A DNA stretch of 64,000 bases, taken from positions 322,001 to 386,000 of the forward strand of contig NZ_CP111085.1 in NCBI RefSeq assembly GCF_026278345.1, written 5' to 3'. Both the position numbers and the translations under genes were made by a program. The DNA comes from Tellurirhabdus rosea. Lineage in GTDB: Bacteria; Bacteroidota; Bacteroidia; Cytophagales; Spirosomataceae. Shown piece after piece: positions 25,801 through 34,103 of the stretch; the stretch's first letter is position 1; each line of letters starts with the position of its first letter. The notes under the pieces were generated by a model. That model saw nothing but the letters and a program-made list of their open reading frames with translations, was not told the origin of the DNA and made no database searches.

Positions 25801-25961
25801 GTTCCGTTGGTGCTTCCTTTCACCAGAACGGTCACCCCGGGAAGGCCCATGTCCTCCTCGGCCGTGGTCACTTTACCGGACACAGAAATGCCCTGCGCCC
25901 GTCCCTGCCAGCCGGTCAGTACCAGGAGTACCACAGCCGACAGCCATAGAATTTTTCTCAT
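22821..25961 (-). CDS. SusC/RagA-family TonB-dependent outer-membrane transporter
   Basis: About 1046 aa from the ATG at 25961, which gives a proper signal peptide (RKILWLSAVVLLVLTG); the longer frame to 26066 adds a non-secretory N-terminus. A carboxypeptidase-D-like domain (ISVSGKV ... LPGVTVLVKG) comes first. The plug domain carries the SusC signature (RIRGVGSINAASDPLIVVDG), followed by a 22-strand barrel region with typical GSLGNNNLNSY and WEKQAAFNAGVDF segments. It moves substrate across the outer membrane using TonB energy. SusD follows in the same operon. The two-component genes immediately upstream are candidates for its control. Confidence 0.95.
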   Translation of the reverse strand: MRKILWLSAVVLLVLTGWQGRAQGISVSGKVTTAEEDMGLPGVTVLVKGSTNGTTTAADGSYRLNAADNATLVFSFVGYTSQEVPVSGRSTVNVKLAADVKSLQEVVVVAYGQQTRKAITGSVSAINADQIRSQQIVSATQALQGTAPGVQIVNSSGQPGENPIIRIRGVGSINAASDPLIVVDGVPFQGNINAINPADIESMSVLKDASASALYGSRAANGVIIITTKGGKKGTPEINLYSTFGVSSRAVKEYPFVNSQQMFELGWEALRNEAQIAKLPNPEQYATDNLVDEMRYNPFGIAKPVGLDGKLVAGTPLLWNTDWEKELTNQNAARREVGVNISGGTDKLRYFLSSGYLNQDGYLITSNFDRINTRLNLTSDVRDWLQVGLRSQFVFSNQNSPDQGGTSYSNVVQYIRNMSSIYPVYQRDDQGQVILDEAGQPIWDFGRPNADRAVNVGRNTLQPSNLLASTLLDDRDRRRFTSSINAFAEVRPFEGFRLKTTFGLDRYTLNQMDYENPKFGNGESVNGRLFRRNDLTTSWTWNNMAAYTKEFNGHMIDVMASIEAYNFQFERLDAQKSGFPFGGLKEFNSGAKLEDISGYTDRERILSYLSRAVYSFRDKYFLEGTVRWDGSSRFSPEGNRRWGFFPSLGASWVISEEPFMKAISPISFLKARASYGSLGNNNLNSYFPYQSLYGTGYNDLEYSGIYFTRLANPAISWEKQAAFNAGVDFGLFQDRIRGNVEYYQKNTFDLLFSRPLVLSSGIPAVDENVGNLRNSGVEFSINTVNVKTKDLTWETGFNITTVKNRITKLPAGQEKIRTGSFQREVGKSVYEFYIPTYAGVDAQTGDPLWYKDVLDANGNPTGERTTVNQYANASFYYQGSAIPTWLGGLSSKLTYKNFDLSILFNFSGGNKILDSDYQGLMHGLSGGMGDQMHTDILNRWQKPGDNTDVPRLNRNSTDITSTSSRFLFSGDYARLRNVTLGYNVNLPVKFIKAARVYVQADNYLTLTKAKKGLDPETANASRVPNGTTNNNSSLFKTLSGGINFTF

Positions 25962-26207
25962 ATTACTTTTAGATGAAGATTGGGTATACGTGTAAAGGGA
26001 TGCGCTCACCCGAAGCGTTCTTAAATACAAAATTCCGGATAATATGGGGGGTTTGAAATCACCCAATCAGGGGGATTTTGGGAAGTACAACCAAACAAAC
26101 GCAGAGCGGAAGAGCCCTTAGAACCAATTAAAATTTGGTATTTTTCCGTAAAGTAAACGTTTGATTCCGAAGAGAAATTTTAGAACACACCAACATATAA
26201 ACAGGAA

Positions 26208-26233
26208 GCCCCGCTCGAATAAACGAACGGGGC
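26208..26233 (-). terminator. Probable terminator of the response-regulator gene
   Basis: GCCCCG-CTCG pairs with CGAA-CGGGGC with one unpaired position on each side. The T tail on the minus strand is weak. Confidence 0.5.
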
Positions 26234-26254
26234 CGGACTACTTAAGGAGACTAC

Positions 26255-26914
26255 TTAAATCAATTTGTCGCGAATGGCTTTTTCAATGGCCTCTGCCTTA
26301 GAGTGAACCTCCAGTTTCCAGTAAATATTCTTAATATGCGACCGCACCGTTTCCTTATCGACAAACAACTGCTCGGCGATGGTGGTGTAACTTTTGCCTT
26401 TTGCCAGTAATTCCAGCACCTCCGTTTCGCGGGCCGTCAGCGGCGAATTCCGGTTCTTCTGGAACGAGGCGACGACCATCCGGGCAATGTTGGTACTCAT
26501 CGGAGCGCCACCCTCCATGATGTCCCGAATGGCTTCGAGCAGGCGCGTAGGCTGCATGTTCTTGGTCAGATAACCACCCGCTCCGGCACATAACGCCTTG
26601 AAAACCAGATCATCGTTCTCATACACCGTCACGACGATGATGTTGGTCTTGGGCCTGATCTTCTTGATGCGGATAATGCCTTCAATCCCGCTCATGCCGG
26701 GCAGATTGATGTCCATCAGCACCACATCTGGAGCATCGACCTCCAGATTTTTCAGCGCATCCTCGCAGCGCTGGTAGGTATTGACTATCTTATAACCGTA
26801 CGTACTATTAATTAATAAGGCAAACCCGTCGCGGATGAGGTTATCATCTTCCACAATGCAGATTCGGATCGTCTGCGGAGTTCGCGACGGCTGGGGGGCA
26901 GTCATTGTCATCAT
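26255..26914 (-). CDS. LuxR/NarL-type response regulator
   Basis: A 219-aa two-domain regulator. Receiver domain (about 17-135): acidic pocket E22-D23-D24, phosphoacceptor D68 in VVLMDINLPG, the switch threonine in VVTVYEND, and lysine in YLTKNMQP. A C-terminal LuxR helix-turn-helix (about 155-217) reads LTARETEVLELLAKGKSYTTIAEQL. The gene lies between susC and the sensor kinase on the same strand, so the kinase at 27150 is the likely partner. Likely targets are the neighbouring susCD genes, inferred from context. Confidence 0.93.
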   Translation of the reverse strand: MMTMTAPQPSRTPQTIRICIVEDDNLIRDGFALLINSTYGYKIVNTYQRCEDALKNLEVDAPDVVLMDINLPGMSGIEGIIRIKKIRPKTNIIVVTVYENDDLVFKALCAGAGGYLTKNMQPTRLLEAIRDIMEGGAPMSTNIARMVVASFQKNRNSPLTARETEVLELLAKGKSYTTIAEQLFVDKETVRSHIKNIYWKLEVHSKAEAIEKAIRDKLI

Positions 26915-27149
26915 GTCTTTGTTGTACGGGATAAGCTATCACATTTTCGTTCCGAACCCCCTTCCTTTTTCCACCAAAGGTGAATACCGACGATGAACGT
27001 ACGGCTCCGGCATGCTGCCTCGGACCTTTATCATTCATGGCCGCTGTTCGTATGAAAAAACCGGGCAGAGGGAATAGGAAAAAACAATAGACCCTGCCAG
27101 TTCCATAGTCATGGAGGGGTGTTCGGAAACCGGGGGGCAAATGTACGCC

Positions 27150-30100
27150 TTATCCCCCATTCTGGGTTAGAAACAAGCTAAAAATAATTGCGGTTCCTCC
27201 CCCTTTTTTTGTCTGGATATCGACCTTTCCCTCGATGCGTTCCGCGCGGCTCTGGATGTTCAGCAACCCGTTTCCGGTATGGACTTCGTTCACCGGAAGC
27301 CCCACGCCGGTATCTTCCCAGATCACCTCGATCCGGTCTTTTTCGGCCCGGAAATACAGCTGGCCCAGCGGCGCCCGGGCGTGTTTGAGCGTGTTGCTCA
27401 TGGCTTCCTTGAACAGAAAAATCAGGTGGCGGCTGGCCCCCATCGGCAGCACCGCCTGACGCAAATCCTCCGTGATGCCATGCGCGCGGAATTCGGTTTC
27501 GGTCCGGTCGAAGATGTCGTCGCCGAAGTCCTTGAGCCGGATGGCAATCTCGTACAGGTTGTCGTGTTCGGGATTGATGGCCCAGATAAAATCCCGGGTT
27601 CCCTGGTAGAGGCGGTTGGTGTTGTCGCTGATCTTCGTCAGCAGCGGCGTCACTTCCTCGGCCCGTCCGTTCAGCTGCGCCCGGATGATTTCGGTCAGCA
27701 TCGAGATGCGGGTGATCGTGTTGCCGAATTCATCGTGCAGGTCCTGGGCCGCGAGTTTACGGACCCGTTCGCTTTCGGCAATTTTGACCTTCTCCAGTTC
27801 GAGCAGGTGCCGCACCTGCCGCCGTACCCGAATGGTGTAAATCAGCCAGATGGTAAACGCCACCAGCACCAGGACGGCGGCCATAAACCACCAGGTCTGC
27901 CAGAAAGGCGGCAGCACGGTGATGGGAATCTGAAGAATGCCATTGGGCGCGTTCCCGGAATCGCTCCAGACGCCGTTGTTGTTGGACCCCTTCACTTTAA
28001 GGGTGTATTCGCCGGGCTTCAGGTTGGTAAAGCTGATTTCCCGCTGCGTTCCGAGCGGAATCCATTCGTCCCGGAAACCTTCCAGCTGGTAGGCATACTG
28101 GTTCTGGGCCGGATTGGTAAAATCGAGCGCGGCAAACGCGAAGGCAAAGAAACTTTCGCCCGGCCGGATTTCGATCCGGCCCCGCCGCGCCATCAGGCTG
28201 TCGGCGTTGAGCGTCCGGTCGAATTTGCGGAAACCGGTCAGCACAATCGGCGGCCGGTGCCGGTTCTCGACCAGCTGATCGGGCCGAAAGCTGATCGCCA
28301 TGCCGACCCCGCCATAGAAGAGCGTTCCGTCGGCGCTGCGGTGGTAGGCGTTCATGTTGAACTCGTTGATGCCCGGCCCGTCGGAGGCGGCGAAATTCTG
28401 AAAGCGGCCGGTCTGCGGGTCGAGGCACGAAAGCCCGTAGTTGGTGCTCACCCAGATGCGTCCTCGGCCGTCTTCCAGCGCACCGTAAACCAGGGCGTTG
28501 GGTAGCCCGTTCCGTTCGGTATAATGCACAAATCGCGGCTTCTTTCCGTCCGAAATCAACCGGCTCAGTCCTTTACTGCTGCATATCCAGAGCTGGTTCC
28601 GGTGGTCGTGCAGAATGCAAAGGACCTGGTTGCTGATGAGACTGGCCGGATCTTCGGGCTTGGTTTCGAAATGGCTGATTCGGCCGGTTCGGGGGTCGAG
28701 CTTGTTGAGTCCCACCCAGGTTCCGATCCAGAGGTAACCGGCCCGGTCCTCGCGGATGCTCGACACCATGTAGGCCCTCAGGCTGGTCGGGTCTTTCGGG
28801 CTGTATTCATAGACGGTAATGGCTCCCGTGCGGGCGGCGATCCGGTACAGCCGCAGCGCACAGCCGACCCAGAGGTTGCCCGCCCGGTCTTCAAACAGGC
28901 TCAGCACCGTAGCCCCGGTCCTGCGCATCGGGTCTTTTTCCAGCGGCTGCAGTACGAACGCCCGGAACGTGTTGGTCTGGCGGTCGAAGCGGTGCAGGCC
29001 CCGGTCGGTTCCCACCCAGAACGTGCCGTCGCGGGTTTCGAGCAAGGCATTGATCCGGTCGCTGCTGAGGCTGGCCGGGTTGCCGGGCTGGTGGCGATAC
29101 CGCTGGCTGGCTCCCGTCGCCCGGTTGAAGCGTTGCAGGCCGTCGTAGGTTCCCAGCCAGAGATTGCCGGTCCGGTCGGTCGTGATGGAAAACACCATGC
29201 CGGCCGTGGACGACTGTTCCTGGTCGGTGATTGTTTTCCAGTAGCGAAAGGTGTTTTTCGAGCGGCTGTACAAGTGCGCCCCGGCCCCGTACGTTCCGAT
29301 CCAGACCAGGTCTTCGTCGGGGCTGGGGCCGGTATAGAGGCATTCGATGGAGCCGGACTTCAGTCCGTGGCGGGTGAACAGTTCTTGCTGGATGGTGCCC
29401 AGAAACTCGGCTTTTCCGGGAGCGGTGAGGCGGAAGCGGCTGATTCCGGCCCCGTACGTCCCGACCCAGAGCATTTTTCCCGGCGACGCCAGCAGGGCGC
29501 TTACATCTTTCCGGCCAATCGCCGCCGCGGCCCCGTCCTCCATCAGCCGGCCGGTCGACGGGTCGATGTGGGCCAGTCCTTCCGGCGTTCCGATCCACAG
29601 GCTGCCAAACGCATCGACGGCCAGCGCCTTGACGACCGGGTTTGGCAGCGGAAGCGGAATCCGGTCAACCCGGCACCGGGTTTCGGCAGCGGCCTTGACC
29701 GGACACATCGTCAGGCGGGCGAGGCCCCCACCCGAGCCAATCCAGAGCGCATGGCCGGGGCCCACGGTGAGGGAGTGAATAAACTCATCGGAACTGTCGG
29801 GCGTTCCTCCGACCGGCACGGATACGGACCGGTAATCGCCCCGGCCATCCGGAATGAGGCGCTTCAATCCCTGGTTTGTTCCCAGCCAGAGCGAACCAAA
29901 GGCATCCGGAACGAGGGCGTTCACGAACAGGGCCGAAAAGCGCGCCCGCAGCGGAATCTGTTTTTTTAACCGGAGAAAACGGTTGGTGCGGGGGTCAAAG
30001 CGGCACAGGCCGTTGGTGGTACCGATCCAGAGAAAGCCGTCGCGGTCTTCGGCCAGCGACCGGATGTCATCGCCGCAAAGGGAAGTACTGTCGAAGGGGT

Positions 30101-30320
30101 CGTGTTTGTAGACGGTCATCTGGTAGCCGTCGTAGCGGTTGAGTCCATCCTGCGTTCCGAGCCACATAAATCCCCGGTTATCCTTCAGCACACATCGGAC
30201 CTGGCTCTGCGAAAGGCCGTTTTCGACCGTAAGCTGGTCCAGAAACACCTCGGCCTTCTGGGCCTGCCCCGGCGACACCCAGAGCAGGGTGGCAAGCAGT
30301 AAAATTATTCTATACGACAT
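27150..30320 (-). CDS. Propeller-type sensor histidine kinase (Reg_prop, Y_Y_Y, HisKA_3)
   Basis: A 1056-aa membrane kinase. Signal peptide (1-20). Residues ~25-690 consist of repeated two-component-regulator propeller blades (GFMWLGTQDGLNRYDG, GFLWIGTTNGLCRFDP, GNLWLGTYDGLQRFN). A Y_Y_Y domain (~735-800) follows, then one membrane segment (~812-832), a HisKA_3 dimerisation domain with H862 in DLHDEFGNT, and an HATPase domain (NTLKHA, EDTGVGLP, GNGLLNIQSR). The periplasmic propellers would sense an extracellular ligand. Unlike classical hybrid HTCS regulators it lacks its own receiver and DNA-binding domains; those are in the separate LuxR protein at 26255. Confidence 0.93.
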   Translation of the reverse strand: MSYRIILLLATLLWVSPGQAQKAEVFLDQLTVENGLSQSQVRCVLKDNRGFMWLGTQDGLNRYDGYQMTVYKHDPFDSTSLCGDDIRSLAEDRDGFLWIGTTNGLCRFDPRTNRFLRLKKQIPLRARFSALFVNALVPDAFGSLWLGTNQGLKRLIPDGRGDYRSVSVPVGGTPDSSDEFIHSLTVGPGHALWIGSGGGLARLTMCPVKAAAETRCRVDRIPLPLPNPVVKALAVDAFGSLWIGTPEGLAHIDPSTGRLMEDGAAAAIGRKDVSALLASPGKMLWVGTYGAGISRFRLTAPGKAEFLGTIQQELFTRHGLKSGSIECLYTGPSPDEDLVWIGTYGAGAHLYSRSKNTFRYWKTITDQEQSSTAGMVFSITTDRTGNLWLGTYDGLQRFNRATGASQRYRHQPGNPASLSSDRINALLETRDGTFWVGTDRGLHRFDRQTNTFRAFVLQPLEKDPMRRTGATVLSLFEDRAGNLWVGCALRLYRIAARTGAITVYEYSPKDPTSLRAYMVSSIREDRAGYLWIGTWVGLNKLDPRTGRISHFETKPEDPASLISNQVLCILHDHRNQLWICSSKGLSRLISDGKKPRFVHYTERNGLPNALVYGALEDGRGRIWVSTNYGLSCLDPQTGRFQNFAASDGPGINEFNMNAYHRSADGTLFYGGVGMAISFRPDQLVENRHRPPIVLTGFRKFDRTLNADSLMARRGRIEIRPGESFFAFAFAALDFTNPAQNQYAYQLEGFRDEWIPLGTQREISFTNLKPGEYTLKVKGSNNNGVWSDSGNAPNGILQIPITVLPPFWQTWWFMAAVLVLVAFTIWLIYTIRVRRQVRHLLELEKVKIAESERVRKLAAQDLHDEFGNTITRISMLTEIIRAQLNGRAEEVTPLLTKISDNTNRLYQGTRDFIWAINPEHDNLYEIAIRLKDFGDDIFDRTETEFRAHGITEDLRQAVLPMGASRHLIFLFKEAMSNTLKHARAPLGQLYFRAEKDRIEVIWEDTGVGLPVNEVHTGNGLLNIQSRAERIEGKVDIQTKKGGGTAIIFSLFLTQNGG

Positions 30321-30348
30321 AGGTGGGTGAGTAAAATCCCCTCACAAC

Positions 30349-30356
30349 AAAGGTAA
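30349..30356 (-). promoter_or_regulatory. Promoter -7 box TACCTTTG for the sensor kinase
   Basis: A full TAnnTTTG match on the minus strand, 29 bp before the kinase start. No -33 box at standard spacing. Confidence 0.5.
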
Positions 30357-30565
30357 AACGGTAAAACGGGGTAATAAATCCCCCAAATTGCAGGAAATAG
30401 AGGCAGGCAGGCGTTCGTATCTTTACAGCACGATTTTGTAGCCCCGACATAGGCAACAGAAAAGTGTTTTGGATTAAGAAAACCGGAAAAGTAGCCTTGC
30501 TCGCGAACAGGGCTATTTTTTTTACATACCACCCTTCCTACCATCCGCTTCCCGGCGAATCTTCG

Positions 30566-30573
30566 TACTTTTG
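30566..30573 (+). promoter_or_regulatory. Promoter -7 box TACTTTTG for the aminotransferase
   Basis: A full TAnnTTTG match about 108 bp before the start codon at 30681. Confidence 0.45.
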
Positions 30574-30680
30574 CTCCGTACAGCCATCCAGCTTCACAAC
30601 CCCTACGCTTCACTCGGCAACCTGCTTTTTGAGTATTGTGAATAACCGGCCACTTCTGTGGACCCGGCAAAGTGCTTAGT

Positions 30681-31898
30681 ATGACTTTTCTCAAATCCAA
30701 TCGCCTCAACAACCTCCGCTACGAAATCCGCGGGCCGGTGTACGAAAAAGCCCTTGAACTGGAAAGCCAGGGGTATAAAATTATCTCTCTGAACATCGGC
30801 AACCCCGCCCCTTTCGGTTTTGATGCGCCCGACGAAATCGTCCACGACATTATTCTGAATATCCGCAACGCTCAGGGCTATTCGGATTCGCGCGGCCTGT
30901 TTGCGGCCCGGAAAGCGGTCATGCACTACACCCAGAATCTGGGCATCCGGGACGTGACCATCAACGACATTTTTATCGGCAACGGCGTCAGCGAACTGAT
31001 TCTGCTGTCGATGCAGGCCCTCATCAACGAAGGCGACGAGGTGCTGGTGCCTTCGCCCGACTACCCGCTCTGGACCACGTCCGTGGCCCTGTCGGGCGGA
31101 AAGCCCGTGCATTACCTCTGCGACGAAGCGTCCGGCTGGAACCCCGACCTGGCGGACCTCGAAAGCAAGATTACGCCCCGGACCCGGGCCATCGTCGTCA
31201 TCAATCCCAACAATCCAACCGGGGCGGTGTACGACAAGGGCGTTCTGCTCGGTCTGGCGGCGATTGCCGAGCGGCACCAGCTGATTCTGTTTGCCGACGA
31301 GATTTACGACAAGATTCTGTTCGACGGAGCCGTTCATCATCCGATGGCCACGATGGTGCACGACACCCTCTGCATTTCCATGGGCGGCCTGTCGAAGAAC
31401 TACCGGGCGGCCGGCTTCCGGGGCGGCTGGCTCATTCTGAGCGGGGCCAAACACCGGGCCAAGTCCTACATCGAGGGCCTGACGCTCCTGGCTAGCATGC
31501 GGCTTTGCGCCAACGTGCCGACCCAGTACGCCATCCAGACCGCGCTGGGCGGCTACCAGAGCATCCACGACCTGACGGCCCCGACCGGGCGGCTGTACAA
31601 ACAGATTCATCTGGCCTACGAACGGATGACGGCCATTCCGGGCGTTAGCTGCGTCAAGCCCAAAGGGGCGCTTTACATCTTCCCGAAGATTGATCTCACC
31701 CAGTTCCGACTCGAAAGCGACGACGAGTTTGTGTTCGATCTGCTGGACGAGCAGAAAGTGCTGGTCGTCGCCGGAACCGGCTTCAACTACGTGCATAACG
31801 ACCATTTCCGGATTGTCTGCCTGCCTTCGGTGGATGACCTGACCATCGCCCTCGACCGCATTGAGGCGTTTCTGGAAAGCCGGCGAATTCAGGTGTGA
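30681..31898 (+). CDS. Pyridoxal-phosphate aminotransferase, AlaA-like
   Basis: A 405-aa fold-type I class I/II aminotransferase. The ATG at 30681 is preferred over a GTG three codons earlier. Motifs: ISLNIGNPAPFGF (substrate loop), IGNGVSELI, VVINPNNPTGAVYD, ADEIYDKI and the Schiff-base lysine K239 in SMGGLSKNYRAAGFRGGW. The N-terminal RYEIRGPVYEKALELE is typical of the AlaA glutamate-pyruvate transaminase group. It most likely makes alanine from pyruvate and glutamate. Its stop codon TGA is the first triplet of a tandem-unit stem-loop. Confidence 0.88.
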   Translation: MTFLKSNRLNNLRYEIRGPVYEKALELESQGYKIISLNIGNPAPFGFDAPDEIVHDIILNIRNAQGYSDSRGLFAARKAVMHYTQNLGIRDVTINDIFIGNGVSELILLSMQALINEGDEVLVPSPDYPLWTTSVALSGGKPVHYLCDEASGWNPDLADLESKITPRTRAIVVINPNNPTGAVYDKGVLLGLAAIAERHQLILFADEIYDKILFDGAVHHPMATMVHDTLCISMGGLSKNYRAAGFRGGWLILSGAKHRAKSYIEGLTLLASMRLCANVPTQYAIQTALGGYQSIHDLTAPTGRLYKQIHLAYERMTAIPGVSCVKPKGALYIFPKIDLTQFRLESDDEFVFDLLDEQKVLVVAGTGFNYVHNDHFRIVCLPSVDDLTIALDRIEAFLESRRIQV

Positions 31899-31979
31899 GG
31901 TATGAGGTATGAAGTATGAGGCGTATGATTTACATTTGGGGTAACGCACTTCAAACCTCATACCTCATACCTCATACCT
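31896..31979. repeat. Tandem-unit stem-loop starting at a stop codon
   Basis: The left arm (31896-31928) contains repeats of TGAGGTA/TGAAGTA heptamers. The right arm (31951-31979) contains the complementary TACCTCA heptamers. The first three bases of the left arm are the aminotransferase stop codon. Confidence 0.9.
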
Positions 31980-31996
31980 AGAAAACCTCTCTTCCT

Positions 31997-32779
31997 ATGT
32001 TGTCCGTGAATAAAAAGACTTCTCTGTACATTTTCCTAAGTGCCGTCTTTCTCACCAATGCGCTGGTAGCGGAAGTGATCGGCGTCAAGATTTTTTCGGT
32101 TGAAACCCTGCTCGGGGTGCCTCCCGCTCAGTTGCCCCTGTTTGGTGACTTTGTGCTGGATTTTAACCTGACGGCGGGGGCTGTCATCTGGCCTTTTGTC
32201 TTTATTACGTCTGATATCATCAATGAATACTTCGGCGTTAAGGGGGTGCGGCGGATTTCCTTTCTGACGGCGGGTTTCATTGCCTATGCGTTTGTCGTCA
32301 TTTACGCAGTCACGGGCCTGCCCCCCGCTCAGTTCTGGCTCGACGTAAACGCCAAAGACCCGGTCGGCAACGCCATCAACATCAACAATGCCTTCGGGAT
32401 GATTTTCCGGCAGGGCATGGGTATTATTCTGGGCTCGCTGACGGCTTTCCTGGTGGCGCAGATTCTGGACGCTACCGTTTTTCAGGCACTCAAACGCATC
32501 ACCGGAAGCCGCAAGATCTGGCTCCGGGCGACGGGTTCCACGCTGGTTTCTCAGCTTATCGACAGTTTTGTCGTTCTGACGATCGCCTTTTACCTATTCG
32601 GCAACTGGTCCTGGGCGCAGGTGATGGCCGTGGCGACGGTCAACTACATCTATAAGTTCATCACGGCCGTGGCCCTGACGCCCCTGCTGTACCTGTCCCA
32701 TTACCTGATCGACCGCTATCTGGGTCCGGAGCACGCCAAAGAACTGGCCAACGAAGCGAGCATGCCGGCCGTGATGTGA
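31997..32779 (+). CDS. Queuosine precursor transporter (YhhQ/VUT family)
   Basis: A 260-aa integral membrane protein with about six hydrophobic helices (LYIFLSAVFLTNALVAEVIG, AVIWPFVFITSDIINEYFG, FLTAGFIAYAFVVIYAV, and three more). The FITSDIINEYFG and QLIDSFVVLTIAFYLFG stretches are family signatures. YhhQ proteins import preQ0/preQ1 for queuosine synthesis. No tRNA-guanine transglycosylase or que genes are nearby. The start ATG at 31997 follows the stem-loop by 17 bp. Confidence 0.88.
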   Translation: MLSVNKKTSLYIFLSAVFLTNALVAEVIGVKIFSVETLLGVPPAQLPLFGDFVLDFNLTAGAVIWPFVFITSDIINEYFGVKGVRRISFLTAGFIAYAFVVIYAVTGLPPAQFWLDVNAKDPVGNAININNAFGMIFRQGMGIILGSLTAFLVAQILDATVFQALKRITGSRKIWLRATGSTLVSQLIDSFVVLTIAFYLFGNWSWAQVMAVATVNYIYKFITAVALTPLLYLSHYLIDRYLGPEHAKELANEASMPAVM

Positions 32780-32835
32780 CTTTGGGAGAAGGACTGCGTC
32801 TTCTTGAAAGATCACTCCTTTTTCCTATCTTTCGT

Positions 32836-33351
32836 ATGCCAACTGAAAAAGAACGACTGGACGTCTTGGAACCTATTGTCGCCGAACTCTCGCAAAATCA
32901 GGCCCGCATGCTCGGGTACGTCCGGTTACTGACCGACCAGATTTCCCTGCAATCCGTGCGGATTGACGAGGTCGCCGACCGGACCAACCGTCTGGAAGTC
33001 CGTACCGAGAAAATTGCGTCCGGCCTCGCCAATCTCACGCTGGACGTTGCCTCCCTGCGCACCGAGATGCGGCAGCGCTTCGACGCTATCGACCAGCGCT
33101 TTGACGCCGTTGATCAGCGGCTTGAAGGCCATGACCGGCAGTTTGAATCAATTGCTCAACGATTTGAGACAATCGACCGGCGTTTTGAACAGGTAGACAA
33201 GCGCTTTGAGCAGGTAGACAAGCGCTTTGAGCAGGTAGACCGGCGCTTTGAGCAGATGGACAAGCGCTTCGATCAGATGGACAAGCGTTTCGATGCCATG
33301 CAGCAGACGCAGGAAGCTATTCTCCTGCTGTTGAAAGACAAATTAGCCTGA
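32836..33351 (+). CDS. Coiled-coil protein with tandem heptad repeats
   Basis: 171 aa, predicted almost entirely helical. The ATG at 32836 follows a promoter-like TATCTTTC, and the longer frame from 32776 overlaps the transporter stop. Residues 81-157 are eleven consecutive heptads of the pattern RFxxxDx (RFDAIDQ, RFEQVDK, RFEQMDK and variants) with a Phe and an aliphatic residue spaced for a coiled coil. The N-terminal 80 residues form another helix (LLTDQISLQSVRIDEVADRT). No membrane segment or signal peptide. Similar RFDQxD repeat proteins are widespread without firm function. Heptads 6-10 are nearly identical in DNA, so copy number may vary between strains. Confidence 0.75.
   Translation: MPTEKERLDVLEPIVAELSQNQARMLGYVRLLTDQISLQSVRIDEVADRTNRLEVRTEKIASGLANLTLDVASLRTEMRQRFDAIDQRFDAVDQRLEGHDRQFESIAQRFETIDRRFEQVDKRFEQVDKRFEQVDRRFEQMDKRFDQMDKRFDAMQQTQEAILLLLKDKLA
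33076..33306. repeat. Eleven in-frame 21-bp tandem repeats
   Basis: Each 21-bp unit encodes one heptad. Units at 33181-33285 are most alike, and two adjacent copies (33202-33243 region) are identical apart from one or two bases. The pattern indicates recent slippage or unequal exchange. Confidence 0.85.
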
Positions 33352-33353
33352 AC

Positions 33354-34103
33354 TCAGGCCAGGCTCCGGCGGAGATTGTCGCAGATGACGGCCGTGGCAA
33401 TTCCCACATTCAGCGATTCCGCGCCTCCGTAGCGCGGAATCGTTATTTTCCGGGTAACCCATTGTTCCACCGCCGCGCCGATTCCGTTCGACTCGTTGCC
33501 CATGACTACATATCCGCCTGGGGCAAAGGACAGGGTATGGACATCCGCTCCGCCCAGAAACGCCCCGTAGACGGGCACCCCCGACTGGTTTTTGAGAAAC
33601 TCCGCCAGATCGCAGTAGTACCATTGCACCCGCGTAAACGAGCCTTTGCTGGCCGAAATCACCTTCGGATTATACACATCGGCGGTGGTTGGTGAGCAGA
33701 TCAGTTTCCGGATGCCGTACCAGTCGGCAATCCGGAGAATGGTACCCAGATTTCCGGGATCGCGGATATCGTCCAGAATCAGGGCGTATTCGGCCGGATC
33801 GGCGACTAAAATCCGGTTTTCCTTCGTTCTGGCAACAGCGAGGCAGGTGTCGTTGGTGGCCAGCGTCCCGACCCGCTCCAGATCCGCCGTCGAAACGATT
33901 TCCACCCGGGCCGGTTGTTTATCCAGCAGGCGGGCGTTTTCTTTGTGAAACGGCTCGGTCGTCAGCAACAGGTCTGTCTGGTAGTCAGATTCCAGTAATT
34001 CAATCACACTCTTGGCCCCTTCCACCAGGAAAGCGCCGTGCTCCTGCCGAAATTTTTTCTGTTGCAGCGACTGAACGTATTTGGCAAGCGATTTGGATAA
34101 CAT
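33354..34103 (-). CDS. TrmH/SpoU-family RNA 2'-O-methyltransferase
   Basis: A 249-aa SPOUT methyltransferase. An N-terminal substrate-binding domain of L30e/L7Ae type (HGAFLVEGAKSVIELLES) precedes the SPOUT knot with the three family motifs: LDDIRDPGNLGTILRIADW, VVMGNESNGI and IPRYGGAESLNVGIATAV. It uses SAM to methylate a ribose in rRNA or tRNA; the exact site cannot be assigned. Its stop is just beyond the end of the heptad-repeat gene (convergent). Its start codon overlaps that of the divergent tamL-like gene within a CATG. Confidence 0.9.
   Translation of the reverse strand: MLSKSLAKYVQSLQQKKFRQEHGAFLVEGAKSVIELLESDYQTDLLLTTEPFHKENARLLDKQPARVEIVSTADLERVGTLATNDTCLAVARTKENRILVADPAEYALILDDIRDPGNLGTILRIADWYGIRKLICSPTTADVYNPKVISASKGSFTRVQWYYCDLAEFLKNQSGVPVYGAFLGGADVHTLSFAPGGYVVMGNESNGIGAAVEQWVTRKITIPRYGGAESLNVGIATAVICDNLRRSLA

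Larger units (their letters stand above)
30321..30680. other. Divergent intergenic region between sensor kinase and aminotransferase
   Basis: 360 bases with no gene. It holds two promoter-like boxes, one facing each way (30349-30356 minus, 30566-30573 plus). Nothing else is recognised. Confidence 0.5.

Noticed and set aside
33076-33306. CRISPR-like periodic repeats
   Set aside because: The repeats are contiguous 21-bp coding units without spacers, and no cas genes are present.
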